IMG/VR virus record: IMGVR_UViG_3300006793_000204
Coordinates: 1-27,867 of that record
Length of the DNA stretch: 27,867 bases
Direction: 5' to 3' (one strand)
Source: a virus
Shown here: one piece after another, positions 21,884 to 27,867 of the stretch
Numbering within the stretch: the first letter of the stretch is position 1
How the letters are laid out: every line of letters begins with the position of its first letter
Made by a program: the position numbers and the translations under genes
The notes under the pieces: model-generated
Told to the model about the DNA's origin: nothing
What the model saw: the letters and a program-made list of their open reading frames with translations, nothing else
The model's database searches: none

Positions 21884-24800
21884 ATGCCTCAGCATAATAT
21901 AAGGGCTGGCGTAGACGGTTCTACTTCTGGATATAATTTATCTGACTATGTATCTAAGGATACGTTGATAGATGAATTCAATCAACTTCCTGAAGATACA
22001 CGTAATGATATATATGGTGGTGACTTTGAGACTTACGCTCAGAATAGGCAGACCCAATTCAGCAATATGATTGGATATGGTAAAATAAACCCCGATACAT
22101 TAGCACCTATCCCCTCTCAACAGGCGAATCAACAAGCACCTAAAAAAGCACCCACTCTCTATTGGGCTAATGGAAAATATTACGATATACCAGACAGTGT
22201 AAATAGTCGTTTTTTAGAAAAGAACCCCAATGCAGAAATTGTTACTCGTCTTGAAGCAGACGGCAGACGATTTGATATCCCCCAAAGTAGACTTGATGCG
22301 TTTAAGCGTAAATATCCTACAGCAGTTGCAGTTAATGAAGACAATACAATCAATGAGCAACAGCTTCCAGAGGAGCTATTAACCAATGAAGTGAGACGTA
22401 TTCGCGATAAGACATCAGATACAATAGATGTCTCTCCTGTTATGCGGATAGATAACGTATCTGAAGAGGTAAAAGAAGAAGTATCTGGTGCATTTGAAGC
22501 ATTTGGTCGTAACGCAATGACTTACTTGCCTGAAACATTGGGTGGAATTGGCGGTGGTGCTTTAGCGGTGGCTTTGATTTCGAACCCTGTCGGTGCTGTT
22601 GTGGGTGGATTGTTAGGTGGTTTTGCCTTTGCAATGGGCGCTGGTTGGGGGAAAAATGCCATATTAGAAGAAGTCGCACCTGAATTTAAGGCTGGATTAG
22701 ACGTTCAGCTTGAGCGTGATATTGAAGAACACCCTCTCGCCTCATTTGCTGGGCAGGTTGCGCCTCAACTTATTGCTTTTAGACCAAGCCCAAAAAATTT
22801 AAAGAATTTTGGAAAATTTACAAAGCATCTAACTAAGAATTGGGAAAAGAGGGGCGATATATTCAAGACCGAAGCTGGTCGCGAAGGTGTTTCAAACATG
22901 ATTAATGTCACAGTTGGCTCTGCCACAGAGAGTGGTGTAGAAATGTATAGACAGATAGAGTCTGGTGATTGGAGTGGCGCGAGACTGGCACTTGCACTCA
23001 CGACAGGCGCTTTGATAAATGAGCCGAATAAAATTGGTCGCGCAATAGGTTTCAAACCTACGAAGTCTTTTATGAAAGATTTGGAGACAGTTAAATCTAA
23101 TTTAAAAACATCTGTAGAATTGGCTGAATCTGGTCAGGTTCCTTCAAAAACAAAGTTATATCAAGATGATGAACTGGTTAATATAGAGACTGCTCCCCAA
23201 GATGTAGATGTGGTACAGGGGCGCGCGGATAGGCTTAATGAAGAAATCGCATCTCGGAAAGAAGCTATCCCTGATATAGATGGTCGTGTTAAAGATATTG
23301 ATGCTGAAATAAAAGATATTAGTAACGAAATAAAGATTATACGTAAAGCAAGCCCAGAAGAATTGGACGAACTTGGGATTGCTAATAAAAAAGACCATAT
23401 AAAGGCTTTAAGTGATGAGATAGAAAACTTTAAAGGTCAGAAAAAAGATTTAAGAGGGCAACGGGCGCTTGCCAACAAAGAATTGCGTGCTAAGAATAAA
23501 GAATTAAAGTCAGTATTGAAGGAATTGCCTGAAGATGTTGGTGAGATAACGGTTAGAGAAACTTCTCAAGATGAAGTGCGCATAAAAGAGCATCAAGAAT
23601 TATCGGCTAAAGAAAAAAGTTTAATGAGTCGATGGAAAGAATTGGATGCTAATGACCCTGAGAAATTGGTTATTGAACGTGAACTTGACGAAATATCCAA
23701 GAAGATGAGTGCCATAAATGACGAGGGCGTGGATTGGGTTGTTACGGAAAGAAAAGCACCTAAAAAACAGCATCCTCAGACCCGCCGAATGGTATTTGGT
23801 GATGAGAGCGGAGAAGTTAAGTTGTTACCTGAAGTTGACGGTAGCGAGATTGTGAGTACGGGTTCTCGTGTTCGTGTTGCTAATTTGGGTAAACATGGTG
23901 GTAAAACAGGCGATGTTGTAAAGGTTTATAAAAACGGTAATATGAAAGTCCGTTTTGATGATGGGAGTCATGCAAGTATTAAAGAGAGCAACCTTGAGAC
24001 GGTTTCTCGTCCTGTAAGGCCCAAAAAAGGTCAAATATATATAGACCCACAAACGAAGCGCGTTATTAAAGGTATGCAAGCCCAGAAGAAGTCAGGTGAT
24101 ATGGGTGAAGCGGGTGAAATGGTAAAATTTGAGGGCGATAGAGATTTTGGTGTAGACCCCAGACGCGAACCATTAAAGCGTGATAAGCCCATCTATACTG
24201 ATGTTGAAGATAATTTTGTTCGCCAGAAAGATGGCAGTTGGAATGGGAGAGTTGGCAATCGGACATATAGTATTGTTCGAATGAAGGCTGGAGACATTCA
24301 CGAGGGCAGTGGATTTGTATGGTATGATTTGGGCGGTGATGGGCGTTATTTGGGTCGAACAAAGAAAGAAGCGATACGGACATTACAGCAGGTTGAAGAA
24401 GCACCATTAAGAGGGATTTCTTATGACAACCCTAAGAATATTGAGGGGAAAGATATTACAGCGGTTGCTAAAGAAGAGGGCGCACAATCCCAGAAGCCAT
24501 TTTCTATTGAGCGTGGTCGTGGTCGAACCCTTGACCGCGTATTTAAAAAAGTAGACAAGTATAGTGAACAAGGTGGTGTACCGAGAGAACACCAGAACAA
24601 AATTAATGCATTGAAGAAGAATGCAGAAGGTTGGCAAAAAAATATTGATGAATTGGAAGCCAACCCTAATTATAATAAGAATGACCCTGATTACGTTCGT
24701 GCTAAATATGCACTTAAAACGGCATTGGCTAAGCTTGATGAAGCGATGGAGCTGGATTTTATGCACGGGACGACGATGGGGCTGGAATTTATGCCATTAA

Positions 24801-27217
24801 TGAACCGTATTGTGGGTGCTTTTGATACTCTTGTTGGTAAGCACGGCAGTAGAAAAGGTAAAGCGCGGTTGCGCGCAATTAATAAGCGCGAAAAAGAACT
24901 GTTAGATAAGTATAGAATGGGTGATAAAAGCGTTGAAGAAGAGTTGGACATGCTTTCAACGACTCGAAGTGAATTAACTGGTGATGAGTTAGGTGTTATG
25001 ACTCCCAAAGGGTTGAAAGACTTTGTTGTAGAGGAAAAGCCAATTACAGAAAAAGAGATTCGAAAATCTATTCAATGGTTAAAAGGAGTAAAACAACTTC
25101 AAAACAGGAGTGATAATAAATATTTCAAATCTATGGTATATTTGCTCCAACGCTCGCAAGAGACTGAGAACCAAATTATGGGAACATATTTTGAAGGACT
25201 CAGAAAATTTAAGGTTGAAAGACTGAAGCCAAAACATCGTGAACGGTTGGCAGATATATTGGAAGGTGTAATAAAAGAACCGAGCAAGGGTATAGATAAA
25301 AAACTATTTGCGGTGGCAGATGAAATGCGCAGTTCTTTTGACCGAATGCATCGTGATGCAATAGATATAGGCATTGATGTAAAAGGTTATATAGAAAACT
25401 ACTTTCCTAAAATGATTAATCGTGAAGTGGGTGTTAAGATTTATGGTGAAATTAATACAATAAAAGCAAAACTTGAGACTGCATTAGCCAAAAGTGGTGT
25501 AGCTGGAGATGAGGCATATAGTGACCGAATATTAACGAGTATAATTAATAAGGAGATTACTCGAAAGACTAAATTAGCAGGTATGCTTGAACATTTGATT
25601 GAAACAAAACAAGCGAGAGACTTGAACGAAGCGTATCGGAAACTGAAGTTTTATACAGGTGAAACATTATTCAGACCTTTTCAAAATATGGAGAAAGCCA
25701 GACGGTTGGTATTGCCAGCGAAATTTTATGAGCGTGATGCTGTGAAGGTATATGAACGGTATTTACGCGGGTATTCTACCCGTTATGCAGAGGTTAAGCA
25801 CATGGGTGGCCCGACTATCCCTGATTTTACGACGAATCATAAATTGCTTATGATGGAAGATGCTGATTTAGCCAGAGATATTGATATGGCATATAAGATG
25901 TGGAATGGTACTATATATATGGATAAAACATTTGGCAAAGGAACGATGACGCTAATCAGGTGGAGTCAAAAAACTACTTCTGGTTTGGTAGGAACCAAAA
26001 TTGGATTAGGGTTTGCCACTATTCCTAACTTATTTCAGACATTGTATTCTGTTTGGACACGGACAGGTACAAAAACATATATAAAAGGTATTTTGAGTAC
26101 ACTTAGCCCAAAGGCACGTTCTGAAATGCGTCGTTCTGGTATTGTTGTGGATGATGCAATAAAGGCAATGGCAAATATTGAACATGACGGCATGATGAAT
26201 AAATTTGCGGAAAAGACTTTAAAATATTCTGGATTTAATGCGGTTAATAAGATGAATAATTATATATCTGCTTCTTCGGCTAAGCATCTGATAGGTAGTT
26301 TGTATCGTAAGGCAAGTAAAAGTGGCAAAAGTGCGCAGAAAGCTAAGCGCGTGCTAAGGCGATATGGGTTTAATCCAGATAAAATGCCGAGTAATGAACG
26401 TATGGGCAATTTTATGTATAGGTTTGCAACCGATACGCAGTTATTGAGGAATATAGCACGTGACCCCCTTGTCTTCCATGACCCTCGATATCAATGGGCA
26501 TTTTTATTTAAAAAATTTGGTGTTAAACAGTTTATGCTGATAAAAGATGATTTAATGACGTTATACCGTGAAGGTGACAAATCTGGGATGGCTGGCTATT
26601 TGACACGACTATCATTGGCGACTGGTATTTCTGGTCTCGGTGGCGAGTCTATTAGGAACTTGGTAAAGCAAAAATTGGGGACAAAAGAGGATTATACACG
26701 AATTCCTGCGAATGAATTTGAGGATTTTGCCAATATCATTGCGAATGCGGGTAGTGTTGGTGTCACAGGGGATTTGGTGGCTTCATCTATTTATGCAAAA
26801 GAACCAATTAGTGCTATTTTCAAGACGGCTACCCCCGTTCATATTGATTTTATAATTGAATCTAAAGATAATCTTGTCCGTTTTATTCAAGAAGCGCATG
26901 GAGATTCGTATGGTTTTAAGAATGCATTTTTGAGGGCTGTACCCCATGTTGCCCGAACGATGGGTAGTGTTACCTCCCACTTGATTGGTGAACGTGCTAT
27001 GACACCTAAACAACGCAAACAAGATGCAATTACGCAAAAAGGACGTACGCATGCAAGAATATATGAAGCAATTCAGAATAACAGATTTGAAGCTGGGTTT
27101 GAAATGATATATCAACACAATTTGAATTATCCAGATAACCCGATAGTTGTTAAGGATATAATTAGCGGTTTTGATAATTATTTAAAGAAACAAATAAAGA
27201 ATAAAATCAATTATTAA
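21884..27217 (+). CDS. Giant internal virion / polyvalent-type protein (1777 aa)
   Basis: 1777 residues; the ATG is 6 bases after the previous stop and has no clear ribosome site. Order of parts: two 'DG..YDIP....F....P.A' repeats (~94-118 and ~125-148); a Gly/Ala-rich hydrophobic segment at ~212-250 ('GGIGGGALAVALISNPVGAV'); a long charged coiled coil (~445-570); a KOW/SH3-like domain near 657-705 ('GKTGDVVKVYKNGNMKVRFD'); and a large helical C-terminal half with 'DPRYQWAFLFKKFGVKQFML'. The last piece recalls C-terminal domains of large polyvalent phage proteins and podoviral core/ejection proteins. It may form an internal core that enters the cell with DNA. No catalytic motif was identified; enzymatic domains may be present but are not seen. 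Confidence 0.55.
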   Translation: MPQHNIRAGVDGSTSGYNLSDYVSKDTLIDEFNQLPEDTRNDIYGGDFETYAQNRQTQFSNMIGYGKINPDTLAPIPSQQANQQAPKKAPTLYWANGKYYDIPDSVNSRFLEKNPNAEIVTRLEADGRRFDIPQSRLDAFKRKYPTAVAVNEDNTINEQQLPEELLTNEVRRIRDKTSDTIDVSPVMRIDNVSEEVKEEVSGAFEAFGRNAMTYLPETLGGIGGGALAVALISNPVGAVVGGLLGGFAFAMGAGWGKNAILEEVAPEFKAGLDVQLERDIEEHPLASFAGQVAPQLIAFRPSPKNLKNFGKFTKHLTKNWEKRGDIFKTEAGREGVSNMINVTVGSATESGVEMYRQIESGDWSGARLALALTTGALINEPNKIGRAIGFKPTKSFMKDLETVKSNLKTSVELAESGQVPSKTKLYQDDELVNIETAPQDVDVVQGRADRLNEEIASRKEAIPDIDGRVKDIDAEIKDISNEIKIIRKASPEELDELGIANKKDHIKALSDEIENFKGQKKDLRGQRALANKELRAKNKELKSVLKELPEDVGEITVRETSQDEVRIKEHQELSAKEKSLMSRWKELDANDPEKLVIERELDEISKKMSAINDEGVDWVVTERKAPKKQHPQTRRMVFGDESGEVKLLPEVDGSEIVSTGSRVRVANLGKHGGKTGDVVKVYKNGNMKVRFDDGSHASIKESNLETVSRPVRPKKGQIYIDPQTKRVIKGMQAQKKSGDMGEAGEMVKFEGDRDFGVDPRREPLKRDKPIYTDVEDNFVRQKDGSWNGRVGNRTYSIVRMKAGDIHEGSGFVWYDLGGDGRYLGRTKKEAIRTLQQVEEAPLRGISYDNPKNIEGKDITAVAKEEGAQSQKPFSIERGRGRTLDRVFKKVDKYSEQGGVPREHQNKINALKKNAEGWQKNIDELEANPNYNKNDPDYVRAKYALKTALAKLDEAMELDFMHGTTMGLEFMPLMNRIVGAFDTLVGKHGSRKGKARLRAINKREKELLDKYRMGDKSVEEELDMLSTTRSELTGDELGVMTPKGLKDFVVEEKPITEKEIRKSIQWLKGVKQLQNRSDNKYFKSMVYLLQRSQETENQIMGTYFEGLRKFKVERLKPKHRERLADILEGVIKEPSKGIDKKLFAVADEMRSSFDRMHRDAIDIGIDVKGYIENYFPKMINREVGVKIYGEINTIKAKLETALAKSGVAGDEAYSDRILTSIINKEITRKTKLAGMLEHLIETKQARDLNEAYRKLKFYTGETLFRPFQNMEKARRLVLPAKFYERDAVKVYERYLRGYSTRYAEVKHMGGPTIPDFTTNHKLLMMEDADLARDIDMAYKMWNGTIYMDKTFGKGTMTLIRWSQKTTSGLVGTKIGLGFATIPNLFQTLYSVWTRTGTKTYIKGILSTLSPKARSEMRRSGIVVDDAIKAMANIEHDGMMNKFAEKTLKYSGFNAVNKMNNYISASSAKHLIGSLYRKASKSGKSAQKAKRVLRRYGFNPDKMPSNERMGNFMYRFATDTQLLRNIARDPLVFHDPRYQWAFLFKKFGVKQFMLIKDDLMTLYREGDKSGMAGYLTRLSLATGISGLGGESIRNLVKQKLGTKEDYTRIPANEFEDFANIIANAGSVGVTGDLVASSIYAKEPISAIFKTATPVHIDFIIESKDNLVRFIQEAHGDSYGFKNAFLRAVPHVARTMGSVTSHLIGERAMTPKQRKQDAITQKGRTHARIYEAIQNNRFEAGFEMIYQHNLNYPDNPIVVKDIISGFDNYLKKQIKNKINY

Positions 27218-27218
27218 C

Positions 27219-27271
27219 GTAACATTAATGTAACATTAATCCTTTGAAAAAATATGAACTTGAGATAAAAT
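27219..27271 (+). promoter_or_regulatory. Promoter and 11-bp direct repeat before the fibre gene
   Basis: GTAACATTAAT occurs twice in perfect tandem (27219-27229, 27230-27240) and matches the site before the portal. Downstream, TTGAAA (27244-27249), 16 bases and TAAAAT (27266-27271) look like a sigma70 promoter ending 5 bases before the ATG. A short or leaderless transcript for the fibre would follow. Confidence 0.45.
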
Positions 27272-27276
27272 AACTA

Positions 27277-27867
27277 ATGCCTGTAAGCAACAATAGTAAT
27301 AGCCGTAATTTTAATCAAATACCAATTACAGGGCCGTTTGGTAAGCCTTTGAGCAATGCAGAAGGTATTGACAATGAAGTTCGTGTTGTTCGAAGTGGCT
27401 CATCCTATTCCCTTGCTATAAAATCTGGAAATATATGGCATTATATTAACGAGAGTGGGAAAGCAAACTCTACAACTCTTGGATTGGTCAAAGTTGGTTC
27501 TGGTCTCGCAATAACCTCAGATGGCACATTATCTGCAACAGGTGCGGGAGCTAATTATTATCTTGATGGGATTACAAAATCAACAAATACACTTACCTTT
27601 AGTGTAAATGGTGCTACACCTGTTCCTTACACCTTTGGTAGCAACGCTTTTACTTCTACGACCATCTTTGCATTAGGGACTACTGTCGGGACTGCTCTTG
27701 AGGGAGATACAGAGGTAACTAATTGGAGTGGTGGTAGTGGTGGTTTAACTGCATCTACAGGTAGAACAAGTTTAGGACTTGGTAGTATGGCTCAAGAAAA
27801 CACAAGTAGTTATGCTACAGGGGCGCATCTTGCTATAGGAACATCTTCAACCACTGCATTACGTGGA
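27277..27867 (+). CDS. Tail fibre/appendage protein, N-terminal part
   Basis: 197 codons open from the ATG at 27277 to the edge. No ribosome site is seen. The sequence is Gly/Ser/Thr-rich and beta-like, with 'GLVKVGSGLAITSDGTLSAT', 'YYLDGITKSTNTLTFSVNGA' and 'LGLGSMAQENTSSYATGA', phrases typical of repetitive fibre and appendage proteins. It would attach to the short tail and bind the host. Receptor-binding parts lie beyond the window. Confidence 0.7.
   Translation, partial: MPVSNNSNSRNFNQIPITGPFGKPLSNAEGIDNEVRVVRSGSSYSLAIKSGNIWHYINESGKANSTTLGLVKVGSGLAITSDGTLSATGAGANYYLDGITKSTNTLTFSVNGATPVPYTFGSNAFTSTTIFALGTTVGTALEGDTEVTNWSGGSGGLTASTGRTSLGLGSMAQENTSSYATGAHLAIGTSSTTALRG

Overview
This window looks like about 28 kb of a tailed bacteriophage genome (Caudoviricetes), most likely a short-tailed podovirus-type phage. 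The evidence is a full head-morphogenesis block on the + strand: small terminase, large terminase, P22-type portal, scaffold, HK97-fold SU10/DUF5309-type capsid, adaptor and nozzle-like protein. After it come internal/ejection-type proteins and the start of a tail fibre, with no tape-measure, sheath or tail-tube gene of a long tail. Base composition looks AT-rich. Many starts have AAGGAG-type ribosome sites, so a bacterial host with ordinary Shine-Dalgarno initiation is likely. Several structural proteins resemble those of marine podoviruses from memory, but the host cannot be named from the sequence. No tRNA, rRNA, CRISPR array, insertion sequence, integrase, polymerase or lysis gene was recognised.

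Left arm (1-6137, - strand): a leftward early/accessory operon of about 16 short genes that abut or overlap (ATGA, TAATG and TGATG junctions). Several are under 60 codons and easily missed. Recognisable members are a MoxR/CobS-type AAA+ ATPase (4321-5577) followed by a CobT/VWA-like partner with a degenerate metal site (3407-4318), a winged-helix replication-initiator-like protein (14-802), two small Cys-containing proteins and three tiny one-helix membrane proteins. The next gene starts at the left edge.

Control region (6138-6785): about 650 bp between divergent transcription units, without a convincing gene. Reading rightward it holds a leader hairpin, a good sigma70-like leftward promoter, tandem TTAGCA elements, a TAGCATGCTA palindrome, two G-run clusters, four tandem 11-bp iterons, five to six AT-rich 12-bp repeats, a 6-bp tandem repeat and an 11-bp-arm inverted repeat. 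Iterons next to an AT-rich repeat block make this the best candidate for a replication origin and transcription switch.

Right arm (6786-27867, + strand): packaging genes, portal, scaffold, capsid, a decoration-like protein, adaptor, a coiled-coil structural protein with long internal duplications, a nozzle-like protein, three small virion/ejection-type proteins, a 1777-residue giant protein and a tail-fibre-like gene running off the edge. Hairpins before and after the capsid gene could tune its expression. Near-identical 11-bp direct-repeat elements with an ACATTAATGT core precede the portal and the fibre gene and look like phage-specific regulatory sites.

All family assignments are from reading motifs and recalled family features. 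No database search was run.
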